Of a stretch of 64,000 bases of DNA, positions 25,241 to 34,818 are shown piece by piece; within the stretch, counting starts at the first letter, position 1, and every line of letters starts with the position of its first letter. The translations under genes were made by a program, and so were the position numbers. Source of the stretch: JALZUE01 sp051251725 (GTDB taxonomy: Bacteria; Pseudomonadota; Gammaproteobacteria; Enterobacterales; Alteromonadaceae). The notes under the pieces were generated by a model. That model ran no database searches. It had not been told where the DNA came from and was given only the letters and a program-made list of their open reading frames with translations. Where the stretch lies: NCBI GenBank assembly GCA_051251725.1, contig JBPOFN010000024.1, positions 3,186 to 67,185 of the forward strand, read 5' to 3'.

Positions 25241-25447
25241 TTAATTTTAAATAAATTTTTATCATAAAAAACCGCAAACAAAGACTAAACCAATAATTAA
25301 CAACCAGTTAACACCCTTAACAATTAAAGGCTATAAACCCAAGCCAATACGCTTTATAATTAACAGGTAAATTTTCGAGAGCTGCTATGTTGCTAGCACC
25401 ACTAAACATTCTGCTCCATTTAATAAAATACATCTTTAGGACAAACA

Positions 25448-26116
25448 TTGAATAACAACGACATTTTAAGAAGATTACGATTTAGCTTTGATTATAACGA
25501 TAAAAAAATGGCGGATATTTTCGCTTTAGCAGAATTAAACGTAAACTCAGATCTGATTAAAAAATGGCTAAAAAAAGATGATGACAGTGAATTTACTTTA
25601 CTGAACGATAAGTTGTTCGCTACTTTTTTAAATGGTTTTATTATTGAGCACAGAGGAACCAATGGCGATCCTTTACGCAAACCTGAAAGCTCATTAAACA
25701 ACAATATTATTTTACAGAAAATAAAAATCGCTCTGAATTTAAAAGCTGAAGATATTATTGAGTTACTTGAAAAAGTAGAGTTTTCGCTATCAAAACCTGA
25801 ATTAAGCGCAATGTTTAGAAAGAAAGATCATAAACATTATCGCGAATGTAAAGATCAGCTGTTAAGAAACTTTCTTGCTGCTATCCAACAGCAATATCGA
25901 ACTCAGCCAGTCAATGATAAACAAAAAAAAGTGAATACTAAAAAATATCAAGAAAAGCCTGCTGACGAAAAAACTGTCGATAATAAATCAGCAAGAGTAA
26001 ATGCCAGTAAAGCTTATATTAATCCCAATTTAAAAAAGCCAGCGGAAAGCAAAGATGACAATAAAAGAAAAACATTAAAGCTCAACCCGAGCGAGATATG
26101 GAAAAATAGCCAATAA
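25448..26116 (+). CDS. DUF1456 family protein (YehS-like)
   Basis: 222 residues. Two copies of the DUF1456 helical repeat are visible: NNNDILRRLRFSFDYNDKKM with WLKKDDDSEF (1-70), then NNNIILQKIKIALNLKAEDI with MFRKKDHKHYRECKDQ (83-145), which match E. coli YehS closely in pattern. A basic, K/N-rich tail of about 75 residues is extra relative to YehS. The start is a TTG with AGGA about 8 bases upstream; no in-frame ATG precedes the conserved start. Function is unknown in the family. Confidence 0.88.
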   Translation: MNNNDILRRLRFSFDYNDKKMADIFALAELNVNSDLIKKWLKKDDDSEFTLLNDKLFATFLNGFIIEHRGTNGDPLRKPESSLNNNIILQKIKIALNLKAEDIIELLEKVEFSLSKPELSAMFRKKDHKHYRECKDQLLRNFLAAIQQQYRTQPVNDKQKKVNTKKYQEKPADEKTVDNKSARVNASKAYINPNLKKPAESKDDNKRKTLKLNPSEIWKNSQ

Positions 26117-26147
26117 GTCATGCCATGAAAATATAAGCTATCCGGAC

Positions 26148-26188
26148 TATGTCTATTTTAACGCTAAAACATCTTTAAAATAGACATA
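26148..26188. repeat. Perfect 14-bp inverted repeat overlapping the 3' end of the HDOD gene
   Basis: TATGTCTATTTTAA (26148-26161) and TTAAAATAGACATA (26175-26188) around a 13-bp loop. The loop contains the HDOD stop codon and the right arm encodes its last residues. It separates convergent genes (YehS-like and HDOD) and may act as a shared terminator or 3' mRNA stabiliser. Confidence 0.6.
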
Positions 26189-27000
26189 ATCGCCATGGCT
26201 TCGGCATTACAAAAAGTAATCGCTTCATCAACATCTGTCAGTGTTAAATCTAAATGTGTTAATAACGACTCATCAATAAAGGCTTTCTTCGAATAAATAC
26301 CGGGATGTGAGTTATACACTGCGATATGTGTGGTTAAATACATCAAGACTGCCCTGTCATCCCTCTCGCCTTTTGCGACCGACGTGTAAGCTCTGATGGG
26401 GTCAATAATACTTTGCGGTAAATGCCATAATTCTAATAATTCAGCCGTACATTGTGAAAAAGTAAAACCAAAAACATCTTCTTGGCGCTGCCAAGGTGTA
26501 TCATCTTTCGTATAACTCTCACAATATTGCACCTTCTTTGCTTCACTGTGCACAATTGCCAGTTCACCAATATTATGCAGTAACCCAGATATAAACAGCC
26601 CTTGCGCATTAGCCAGGGATATTTTTTTCGCTAAGAATTTAGTTAATAACGCACAATCAACACTGATCTCCCAAAATAAGTCCATATCTAAAACTTTTGG
26701 ATCCAAACCAGCGAAGGCTGCAGTAATTCCGTACGTATTAATTAAATTGGTAACTTCTTGTAAACCCAGCAGAGTTAAAGCTCGGCTAATGTCATCGACT
26801 TCACGAGGGAAATTAAACAGTGCACTATTGGCTATTTTTAATAATTTAGAGCTTAAGGCAGGATCCAATGAAATAACTGCCGCCATGTCACTAAAAGAAG
26901 ACTTCCCATCTTCTAACATATCCTTTACCCGAACATAGACATCAGGTAAAACACAAAGCTCTTGTGCATTTAAGGCATAATCTTTTGCTGATTTTCTCAT
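26164..27000 (-). CDS. HDOD-domain signalling protein
   Basis: 278 residues with a single HDOD domain spanning most of the protein: ALCVLPDVYVRVKDML-like start, VISLDPALSSKLLKIANSALF, ISRALTLLGLQEVTNL, and FISGLLHNIGELAIV. HDOD domains look like HD phosphohydrolases but lack the full metal site; they act in regulation of motility, c-di-GMP and stress pathways. The ATG at 26998-27000 has GGAG five bases before it and is preferred over a TTG four codons earlier. The diguanylate cyclase gene lies upstream on the same strand, about 190 bp away. Confidence 0.88.
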   Translation of the reverse strand: MRKSAKDYALNAQELCVLPDVYVRVKDMLEDGKSSFSDMAAVISLDPALSSKLLKIANSALFNFPREVDDISRALTLLGLQEVTNLINTYGITAAFAGLDPKVLDMDLFWEISVDCALLTKFLAKKISLANAQGLFISGLLHNIGELAIVHSEAKKVQYCESYTKDDTPWQRQEDVFGFTFSQCTAELLELWHLPQSIIDPIRAYTSVAKGERDDRAVLMYLTTHIAVYNSHPGIYSKKAFIDESLLTHLDLTLTDVDEAITFCNAEAMAIMSILKMF

Positions 27001-27194
27001 GTGCCACTCCAAAGCTGATGGTACTAAGTCGAGATTAATTTTATATTAAACATTAGCATACACAATAGCGTATAAAAAACCTATCAACGATAAGGGATCG
27101 CTCGGCCAGAGTTTGTTAACTCGCCAGTTTTGTCAGCAGATAAAGCTGGTTATATTGACGACAAAATCAGCGCTGAATTTAATCGCTATAACAC

Positions 27195-28274
27195 TTAAAT
27201 GGCGGCAGGTAATAAATAGCTTTTAACAATATTTCGCCCTGAAGCTTTCGCCTCATATAAGGCCTGATCTGCAGCATTAACCAATTCAGATAAGTTATGT
27301 TGCTGATGATATTGCGCAACACCAAAACTAGCAGTACAGGTGATATTTTCATTTTCGGTAGCAATCGTTAAATCACTAATTTTAGTTCTCAATAAATTAG
27401 CTAAGTCATAACCATCATTAAGAGAAGTTTCTGGTAATAAAATAACAAATTCTTCGCCGCCATAACGCGCTAACACATCACTTTTACGAATATTATTCTT
27501 TAACGTTTGCGCCACTATTTTAAGGATGTCATCACCCATTTTATGACCATAGCTATCATTGATGTTTTTGAAATGATCTATGTCGATAATCATTACACTG
27601 AATAGCTGCTTATAACGCTCAGCCGATGAAAACATTTCATCCCCCACCATCATAAAGCTTCTCCGGTTATTAACACCGGTTAAACCATCTGTGGTCGCCA
27701 TCGCTTGTAATTCTTTTTCGTGGATTGTAATAGCTTGGCTAAAAACCGACATAACAAAATAAATTTCCGTCATGATCACAATAATAGTGGAAGCAAAAAT
27801 CCAATATTCGGCTTCGATCGACAGTTCAATTAATGGTTGATTATTGGAATTATGGCAAAGAAAAAATAACCCTGCCCCGAGTGACATGATCACCACTTTC
27901 GCGACTTTATCTTTTTCATCGAGTAGTAAAAACACACCTGTTGGTAATAATAAGTAATAAAAATGAAAGCCCGCAGACGGTGAAAACACCAGCGTTGTTA
28001 ACACATAAACATGCACTAACAACATCGTAAAAAACCAATATTTAGCGATTTTATAAAAACCCGATTTAGATAACACCAATGAAATAGCATAACCAAAAAC
28101 AAACAATAAATTTAACCCAGCTAAAAAAGGTTGCTGTAACGATAACCAAAAATAAAGCGCATAAAACAATGCAACTGCACAGGTAAAGTAGCTAACAATA
28201 TTGGTTATTTTTATTTTAGAAGCTTGTGGTGATGTTGATATAACACCGATTTGACTTTGCGCTAATGTCGCCAT
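27195..28274 (-). CDS. Membrane-bound diguanylate cyclase (GGDEF domain)
   Basis: 359 residues. The first 180 hold about six membrane helices (for example NIVSYFTCAVALFYALYFWL and YWIFASTIIVIMTEIYFVM). A GGDEF domain follows (190-355) with TTDGLTGVNNRR, DIDHFKNIND and the active-site GGEEF at 272-276. An inhibitory I-site RKSD lies at 263-266, five residues before it. It should make cyclic di-GMP from GTP with product inhibition, in response to an unknown membrane signal. The PilZ protein at 9.7 kb is a possible reader. Confidence 0.95.
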   Translation of the reverse strand: MATLAQSQIGVISTSPQASKIKITNIVSYFTCAVALFYALYFWLSLQQPFLAGLNLLFVFGYAISLVLSKSGFYKIAKYWFFTMLLVHVYVLTTLVFSPSAGFHFYYLLLPTGVFLLLDEKDKVAKVVIMSLGAGLFFLCHNSNNQPLIELSIEAEYWIFASTIIVIMTEIYFVMSVFSQAITIHEKELQAMATTDGLTGVNNRRSFMMVGDEMFSSAERYKQLFSVMIIDIDHFKNINDSYGHKMGDDILKIVAQTLKNNIRKSDVLARYGGEEFVILLPETSLNDGYDLANLLRTKISDLTIATENENITCTASFGVAQYHQQHNLSELVNAADQALYEAKASGRNIVKSYLLPAAI

Positions 28275-28421
28275 GTTTAATCCGATTAATGCTTTAGCGT
28301 TAGAACTCTCATACTTGAGAATAATTTATTGCAAGGAATGCTACCACCATGCATAACAATCTGCTACTGGCATTATAAATTTCCATAATATTTTCATATT
28401 TGGCTAGCATAATTAATAAAA

Positions 28422-29837
28422 TTATTTCTTTAATTGCCGGATAAACAGTCGTTGATAATTACTTGCTAAAGTACCATCCGAGTTTGTTTTTACAAGGTTT
28501 TCATCAATAAAGGGCTTACAAATGAAATATCCTAAAACACCAGCAAACTTATCATTAACATAAATAAATACTAGCCGCTTACGATGCCAAGGTGGAATGG
28601 CCAATTCTTGTAATACTTTTTTTAGTGGCCGACTTTTTTGTCTAAAATCAGGCCAGCAGTGCGGATTATCATGAATAAATTTAAAGGTGATTTCGCTATC
28701 AATATTAACAGTCAACGCTTGATAGCGAGACGATGACTCCGATGTTTTTTCCACTTGCTGCTCGGTTGCAATTTCTATTGTGCCTAAGCTGTCCGGTAAA
28801 GGCACAAGTAAAGGATGCTGAGCCGTTAATTCAGTGACTTTAACCTGTTGACACCAAGCACTGACATCATTTAATTCCGCGGTTAAATAAAGCTGGTGAT
28901 TAAAACGCCGAAACCAAACATCACCCACCTTCACTTGTGGTGTTTTATCTTGCTCGGCATCGAGTTGCTCGCGCAGTACCGCCAACTGAGCACTTGATGG
29001 CATCGAATGTTTTTGCTGGCTCAGCACATAGCGGATCACATTATTAAAACGCGTTGAAGATAAACTTGCTAAGTCAGTAATTGAAAAAATGTTAGCGTCA
29101 GTTGTGCCAGCCGCACATAGTGCTAGGTCTTGTTCAGCAATTTCTGCCATAAGTTGCTCGGCTTCACGGCAATGTTCAGCGCTGCGATTAATGGTCGAGG
29201 TAATGGCTGGCCAGCGCTGCTTTAATAACGGGATGATCTGCTGACGTAAAAAATTGCGGTCAAAGTGGGTATCTTGGTTTGACTCGTCTTCAATCCACTC
29301 AAGGTTATTAGCTTGTGCATATAACTCAATATCAGCACGAGTTACAGTAATTAATGGCCGTACCAATAAACGCTGCTGTAAATCGCGTTTACTTTCCATG
29401 CCCGACAGCCCTTTTAAACCTGAGCCTCTTTTTAAGGCCAGCAGTAAAGTCTCAACTTGGTCATCTTGATGATGCCCAGTGAAAATAGTATCGCCTGCTT
29501 GTGTCATTTCAACCAGTGCTCGATACCTAGATTTTCGTGCATTTGCTTCAATGCCTTGGCCATTATTAGTGGCCACAATGACTTTTTGATAACTAAAGTT
29601 AACAGTAAATACTTGGCTTTGTCGCCGAGCGAACTCAAGCCAGTGATCCGCATTGTCACTTAACCCATGGTGGATATGGCAAACCGTAATATTAAAAGCA
29701 AAATTATGTTCGGTGCGAACTTTAACTAATGCATGTAATAACACTTGCGAGTCGATGCCGCCGCTGTAAGCAATAAAATATGACTGCTCAGGCGCTGTTG
29801 ATATCGCTTTTAATAGCAGGTGTTCAATTTTATGCAT
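28422..29837 (-). CDS. tilS: tRNA(Ile)-lysidine synthase
   Basis: Attaches lysine to C34 of tRNA-Ile(CAU) so it reads AUA; essential. 471 residues with the PP-loop SGGIDS near residue 26 and the GHHQDDQVETLLL segment. The TilS substrate-binding domain and the C-terminal domain (RPLKKVLQELAIPPWHRKRL) are complete. The ATG at 29835-29837 has GGGAGC upstream; a longer frame from a TTG is unlikely. In many relatives tilS follows accA, as here, although a MITE-like element separates them. Confidence 0.95.
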   Translation of the reverse strand: MHKIEHLLLKAISTAPEQSYFIAYSGGIDSQVLLHALVKVRTEHNFAFNITVCHIHHGLSDNADHWLEFARRQSQVFTVNFSYQKVIVATNNGQGIEANARKSRYRALVEMTQAGDTIFTGHHQDDQVETLLLALKRGSGLKGLSGMESKRDLQQRLLVRPLITVTRADIELYAQANNLEWIEDESNQDTHFDRNFLRQQIIPLLKQRWPAITSTINRSAEHCREAEQLMAEIAEQDLALCAAGTTDANIFSITDLASLSSTRFNNVIRYVLSQQKHSMPSSAQLAVLREQLDAEQDKTPQVKVGDVWFRRFNHQLYLTAELNDVSAWCQQVKVTELTAQHPLLVPLPDSLGTIEIATEQQVEKTSESSSRYQALTVNIDSEITFKFIHDNPHCWPDFRQKSRPLKKVLQELAIPPWHRKRLVFIYVNDKFAGVLGYFICKPFIDENLVKTNSDGTLASNYQRLFIRQLKK

Positions 29838-29948
29838 GCCGTCTAGCTCCCAAATAACCCTCAAAATAACTGCTCTGCTTAACCTTTTTAATATTAGTAT
29901 CAGTCTTAGTCTTTATTTTTAGCTTTCATCACAACCCGATAAAATAAC

Positions 29949-30147
29949 TAACCTGAACTCGGGGTAAGAAATTAGCTAACAATATGAAATACATATACTT
30001 TTGATGTTTTATATATTCTAGATTGATGTTTTTTCTTAGTAAAAGGCAAATTTGAGCACCAATAGCGAGTCTATTGCAATTAAATTTAACGCAGTAATAA
30101 GGAAAAACCGCAGCTAGAAAGCAAGTTGTTATCCCGAGTTCAGGTTA
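29949..30147. mobile_element. Second type of MITE-like element (195 bp plus TA flanks)
   Basis: Inverted termini ACCTGAACTCGGGGTAA (from 29951) and TTATCCCGAGTTCAGGT (to 30145), 17 bp with one mismatch, each flanked by TA, which looks like a TA target duplication. There is no coding capacity. It lies in the accA-tilS gap, the main reason that gap is 386 bp long. It is unrelated in sequence to the CTAG-flanked elements. Confidence 0.75.
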
Positions 30148-30176
30148 ACTAACATCACTAAAATTATAGGCTAAAA

Positions 30177-30213
30177 CGTAAACAGCCAGCGATTAAGCTG
30201 GCTGTTTACGATT
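30177..30213 (-). terminator. Terminator after accA
   Basis: Perfect 14-bp stem CGTAAACAGCCAGC (30177-30190) / GCTGGCTGTTTACG (30197-30210) with a 6-base loop. On the minus strand it is followed by TTTT. It marks the end of the large operon before tilS. Confidence 0.85.
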
Positions 30214-30223
30214 AACTAATGAA

Positions 30224-31180
30224 TTAACAGTAACCGAAAGACATTAACTTATCATAACGTTTTTCAATTAAGGTTTCAGAGTCTAAGCCTGATAATTCAC
30301 CTAAATCTTTTTTAATGGCTTGTTTTAAAAATGCTGCCATTTGATCCATATCGCGATGCGCTCCGCCTAACGGCTCTTCAACAATCGAGTCAATTAGACC
30401 CAATTCTTTAATACGTTTGGCGGTAATACCCATAGCTTCAGCTGCAGTTGAGGCTTTTTCAGCAGTCTTCCATAAAATAGAAGCACAACCTTCAGGAGAG
30501 ATCACTGAATACGTTGAATATTGCAACATATTCACTCGGTCACCAACACCAATCGCTAATGCACCACCAGAACCACCTTCTCCGATCACAGTACAAACAA
30601 TAGGAACAGTTAAACGCGCCATGACTTTTAAATTAGTCGCTATCGCTTCACTTTGACCGCGCTCTTCAGCGCCTATACCAGGATATGCACCTGGAGTATC
30701 AATAAAAGTCACAATCGGCATCTTAAAACGTTCTGCCATTCTCATTAAACGTAAGGCTTTACGATAACCCTCTGGACGAGGCATACCAAAATTACGCTTA
30801 ACTTTTTCAGTCGTTGAACGACCTTTTTGTTGGCCGATCACCATCACTGTTTGACCATCTAAGCGTGCAGTACCGCCGATAATAGCTTTGTCATCGGCAT
30901 AAGCTCGATCACCAGCGTATTCATCAAAGTCTTCAAACACACGGGCAATATAGTCTAAGGTATAAGGACGTTGAGGATGACGAGCAACACGCGCTGTTTG
31001 CCAAGGATCTAAATTGGCAAATATTTTTTGTGTCTGCTCTTTATTTTTTTCACGTAATTGACGGATCTGATCTTCTAAATCAAGATCTAATTCTTGTCCG
31101 TTATTTACTAACTGAAGTTCTTCAATCTTGGCTTCAAGCTCAGCAATTGGCTGCTCAAAGTCTAAAAAATTTAATGACAT
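30224..31180 (-). CDS. accA: Acetyl-CoA carboxylase carboxyltransferase subunit alpha
   Basis: Half of the carboxyltransferase that makes malonyl-CoA for fatty acid synthesis, paired with AccD. 318 residues: N-terminal helical region with a QPIAELEAKIEEL start, then the crotonase-type core (FIDTPGAYPGIGAEERGQ, GEGGSGGALAIGVGD, SVISPEGCASILWK). Length and motifs are normal. It follows dnaE by 69 bp, the standard gammaproteobacterial order. Confidence 0.98.
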   Translation of the reverse strand: MSLNFLDFEQPIAELEAKIEELQLVNNGQELDLDLEDQIRQLREKNKEQTQKIFANLDPWQTARVARHPQRPYTLDYIARVFEDFDEYAGDRAYADDKAIIGGTARLDGQTVMVIGQQKGRSTTEKVKRNFGMPRPEGYRKALRLMRMAERFKMPIVTFIDTPGAYPGIGAEERGQSEAIATNLKVMARLTVPIVCTVIGEGGSGGALAIGVGDRVNMLQYSTYSVISPEGCASILWKTAEKASTAAEAMGITAKRIKELGLIDSIVEEPLGGAHRDMDQMAAFLKQAIKKDLGELSGLDSETLIEKRYDKLMSFGYC

Positions 31181-31249
31181 ATTTTCTAAAAACCTAGTTT
31201 ATTTCTGCCACTATTATATACCAATTTTAATCAGATATAACAGTAGCAA

Positions 31250-34200
31250 CTATTTAAATTGTAAGGCTAATTTATCTTCGCCCAAAAGTGCTTTTAATTG
31301 ATTTAGCAATTTATCATCTGGTGTTATCCGCCATTGTACACCAAGTTCTAACATTGCTTCAGCTTCTTGTCGCTGATATTTAATTCTGATCGGGCAAGTA
31401 CCATCTTTATATTCTGATAATACTTGGCTAAATTTAGTTAAAAATTGCTCTGATGCTAGTTCTTGTGAGAACTCTAAATCAAGCGATTCAACATAATGTT
31501 CCCGAGCTTGCGATATTGTCATAATATCTCGACCAGACATTGTAAGGCCACCGGAGTAATCATCAAAGCTGACCTGTCCAGTACAAACTAAAATTTGATC
31601 TTTTTCGATGATCGCTTCGAACTTTTCATAATCAGCGGGAAATAAACGAACATCAATACGAGCACTTTTATCATCTATGGTTACCAAAGCCCAACGTTGA
31701 CCGCGTTTATTAACCAAAACTCGGACCGCAATAACTAAGCCTACTGCCGTTGCCGGTTTTTCTTTACTGGTTGGCTGCATCGACACTAATCGGCCAGAAG
31801 CATAACGTTTCACTTCATTTAAATAACGATTAATCGGATGACCAGTAAGATAAAGCCCTAAGGTTTCTCTTTCGCCTTCAAGCCATTCTTCTTCTGGCCA
31901 CGGCATGACTTCTCTAAATGATTGTCTGGTATCTTCTGGCTGTTCATTGATTAAACCAAATAAATCATTTTGGCCAAGCGCTTCCGCTTTGGCATGTTGA
32001 TCTGCCGCTTTTATCGCTTCAGGTAAGGTTTCAAACAAAGCGGCGCGATGAGGCGCATCACCAAGTTTAGGACCTAAGCTATCCATAGCACCTGCTTTAA
32101 TGAGTTTTTCAAGTACGCGTTTATTAATTTTCTTTAAATCAAGACGAGCACAAAAGTCGAATAAATCAGCAAACTTACCACCGGCTTGGCGGGCAGCAAT
32201 AATCGCTTCAATTGGCCCTTCGCCCACCCCTTTTACCGCGCCGATACCATACACAATTTCATTAGCATCATTTACGGTAAACTTATATAAACCCGAATTA
32301 ACATCTGGCGGTAATAATTTTAATCCCATGTTTTTACATTCATCAACAAGGGTAACAATTTTATCTGTATTATCAATATCAGCAGACATTACCGCCGCCA
32401 TAAACGGCGCAGGGAAATGCGCTTTCATCCATAACGTTTGATAAGAAACTAAGGCGTAAGCGGCCGAGTGAGATTTATTAAAACCATAACCGGCAAACTT
32501 TTCTACTAAATCGAAGATTTTCATCGCGAGTTCGCCATCAACACCACGATTTATCGCGCCTTGTTCAAAACCGGCCCGTTGTTTTGCCATTTCTTCTGGT
32601 TTTTTCTTACCCATCGCACGGCGAAGCATATCCGCGCCGCCAAGTGAATAACCGGCAAGTACTTGGGCAATTTGCATTACTTGTTCTTGATACAAGATAA
32701 TGCCGTAAGTCGGTTCAAGAATTGGTTTTAAATCTTCATGTTGCCAAGTGGCATCAGGATAAGAGACTTCTTCTCGGCCATGCTTACGCTCAATAAAGTT
32801 ATCAACCATGCCTGACTGCAATGGTCCAGGGCGAAACAGCGCTACTAAAGCAATAATATCTTCAAAGCAATCAGGTTTTAATTTTTCGATCAGCGATTTC
32901 ATACCGCTAGACTCAAGCTGGAACACCGCGGTAGTTTGCGCCGCTAATAACACTTTAAATGATTTAGGATCTTCCAGTGGAATGCGATCAATATTGATCC
33001 GCTCTTTACCCGCTTTTAATAATTTTTCATCGGCAATTTCAATCGCCCACTGTAAAATGGTTAAGGTACGTAAACCTAAGAAATCGAATTTAACTAAACC
33101 CGCGTCTTCAACGTCATTTTTATCAAATTGGGTAACTGGGTTTTTACCTTCGTCATCACAATACAGTGGTGCAAAGTCAGTAATAGTCGTCGGTGAAATA
33201 ACTACACCACCAGCATGTTTACCGGCATTTCGAGTTGTGCCCTCAAGAATGCGGCACATATCGATTAAATCTTTTACATCTGAGTCTTGAGCATAAGCTT
33301 CTGGCAGGCGCGGCTCTTCTTCAAAAGCTTTTGCTAACGTCATGCCCGGATCACCCGGAATTAACTTAGAAATACGGTCAACAAAACCATATGGATGACC
33401 CAGTACCCTGCCAACATCGCGAATAACTGCTTTCGCTGCCATAGTACCGAAGGTAATAATTTGTGATACCGCATCTCGGCCATATAGCTCGGCAACGTGA
33501 TCAATAACTTCATCACGTCTGTCCATGCAGAAATCGATATCGAAATCCGGCATTGAGACCCGCTCTGGATTCAAAAATCGCTCGAACAGTAAATCAAATT
33601 CAAGTGGATCTAAGTCGGTAATTTTTTGGGCATAAGCCACCAATGAACCAGCACCTGAACCACGGCCAGGACCAACCGGAATATTGTTATCTTTACTCCA
33701 CTGAATAAACTCCATTACGATCAAGAAATAACCTGGGAAGCCCATGTTATTGATAACTTTTAATTCAATGTCTAAGCGTTCATCGTAAGGTTGGCGTTTT
33801 TCAGCAAAGTCCGCTGAATTTTTATCAAAAAGAAAATCTAGCCGTTCTTCCAAACCTTCTTTAGATACTTTAATAAAATATTCGTCAATCGGCATGCCAT
33901 CGGTTGGGAAATCAGGGAGAAAGTATTCACCTAAACGTACGGTAACATTGCAACGTTTAGCTATTTCAACTGAATTGGCAAGTGCTTCTGGCACATCGGC
34001 GAACAGTTCACACATTTCAGCTTCTGTCCGAAGGTATTGCTCAGGGCTATAACGTTTGGGACGACGTTTATCGTCTAACGTGTAACCATCGTGAATTGCC
34101 ACGCGAATTTCATGGGCGTCAAAATCTTTTTCATGAAGAAATACGACTTCGTTCGTGGCAACTACCGGTAAAGATTTTTGTGCCGCTAATTCAACCGCTA

Positions 34201-34804
34201 AATGTAAATAGTTTTCTTCGTCATCACGGCCTGTTCGAATTAACTCTAAAAAGTAGTTATTTGGAAAGTACTGCTGATAAAAATTCACCATTTCATCAAC
34301 AAAGCTTTTATTACCTTTTAACAGCGCTTTACCAATATCACCTTCGCGGCCGCCGGAAAGTAAAATTAAACCTTGAGCGTGTTCAATTAACCACAAGTTA
34401 TCAATAACCGGTTTATCTTGCACTGAACCGCGCAGATAAGCTTTTGAAATAAGTTCGGTTAAATTTTTATAACCGACATTATTACTGGCAAGAATCACTA
34501 GCCGAGAGAGTTCATTACCAAGTGCCTCAGAGCGTACCCAGAAGTCGCTGCCAATAATAGGTTTAATACCAGCGCCATGCGCTGCATGATAAAACTTTAC
34601 TAGACCACAGAGATTAGTTTGATCCGTTAATGCCAAAGCTGGCATATTGTAATCACTGGCTTTGGCGACTAAAGGCTTAACTTTTTGTAGGCCATCAGTC
34701 ATCGAAAAGTCACTATGAACACGTAAGTGAATAAACTTAGGCTGTTGATAGCTAGCTATTTCTTGCCCTTCAACCAGTTCGTGATTTTCGATTAAGTCAG
34801 TCAT
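31250..34804 (-). CDS. dnaE: DNA polymerase III subunit alpha
   Basis: Catalytic subunit of the replicative polymerase. 1184 residues: PHP domain at the N-terminus (HLRVHSDFSMTDGL), the palm with active-site aspartates in PDFDIDFCMDRRDEV, the fingers (GAGSLVAYAQKI, RNAGKHAGGVVIS), the beta-binding/tandem helix-hairpin-helix region (AGYGFNKSHSAAYALVSYQT) and an OB-fold near the C-terminus (ALVTIDDKSARIDVRLFP). It lies between rnhB (14 bp gap) and accA. Confidence 0.98.
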   Translation of the reverse strand: MTDLIENHELVEGQEIASYQQPKFIHLRVHSDFSMTDGLQKVKPLVAKASDYNMPALALTDQTNLCGLVKFYHAAHGAGIKPIIGSDFWVRSEALGNELSRLVILASNNVGYKNLTELISKAYLRGSVQDKPVIDNLWLIEHAQGLILLSGGREGDIGKALLKGNKSFVDEMVNFYQQYFPNNYFLELIRTGRDDEENYLHLAVELAAQKSLPVVATNEVVFLHEKDFDAHEIRVAIHDGYTLDDKRRPKRYSPEQYLRTEAEMCELFADVPEALANSVEIAKRCNVTVRLGEYFLPDFPTDGMPIDEYFIKVSKEGLEERLDFLFDKNSADFAEKRQPYDERLDIELKVINNMGFPGYFLIVMEFIQWSKDNNIPVGPGRGSGAGSLVAYAQKITDLDPLEFDLLFERFLNPERVSMPDFDIDFCMDRRDEVIDHVAELYGRDAVSQIITFGTMAAKAVIRDVGRVLGHPYGFVDRISKLIPGDPGMTLAKAFEEEPRLPEAYAQDSDVKDLIDMCRILEGTTRNAGKHAGGVVISPTTITDFAPLYCDDEGKNPVTQFDKNDVEDAGLVKFDFLGLRTLTILQWAIEIADEKLLKAGKERINIDRIPLEDPKSFKVLLAAQTTAVFQLESSGMKSLIEKLKPDCFEDIIALVALFRPGPLQSGMVDNFIERKHGREEVSYPDATWQHEDLKPILEPTYGIILYQEQVMQIAQVLAGYSLGGADMLRRAMGKKKPEEMAKQRAGFEQGAINRGVDGELAMKIFDLVEKFAGYGFNKSHSAAYALVSYQTLWMKAHFPAPFMAAVMSADIDNTDKIVTLVDECKNMGLKLLPPDVNSGLYKFTVNDANEIVYGIGAVKGVGEGPIEAIIAARQAGGKFADLFDFCARLDLKKINKRVLEKLIKAGAMDSLGPKLGDAPHRAALFETLPEAIKAADQHAKAEALGQNDLFGLINEQPEDTRQSFREVMPWPEEEWLEGERETLGLYLTGHPINRYLNEVKRYASGRLVSMQPTSKEKPATAVGLVIAVRVLVNKRGQRWALVTIDDKSARIDVRLFPADYEKFEAIIEKDQILVCTGQVSFDDYSGGLTMSGRDIMTISQAREHYVESLDLEFSQELASEQFLTKFSQVLSEYKDGTCPIRIKYQRQEAEAMLELGVQWRITPDDKLLNQLKALLGEDKLALQFK

Positions 34805-34818
34805 TAAAAATATTGATC

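Noticed and set aside
31210..31245. Short motif TATACCAATTTTAAT between dnaE and accA, similar to TATACCAAGTCCATTAA near 55193
   Set aside because: Two loose matches in A+T-rich intergenic DNA are too few to call a repeat family without a genome-wide count.
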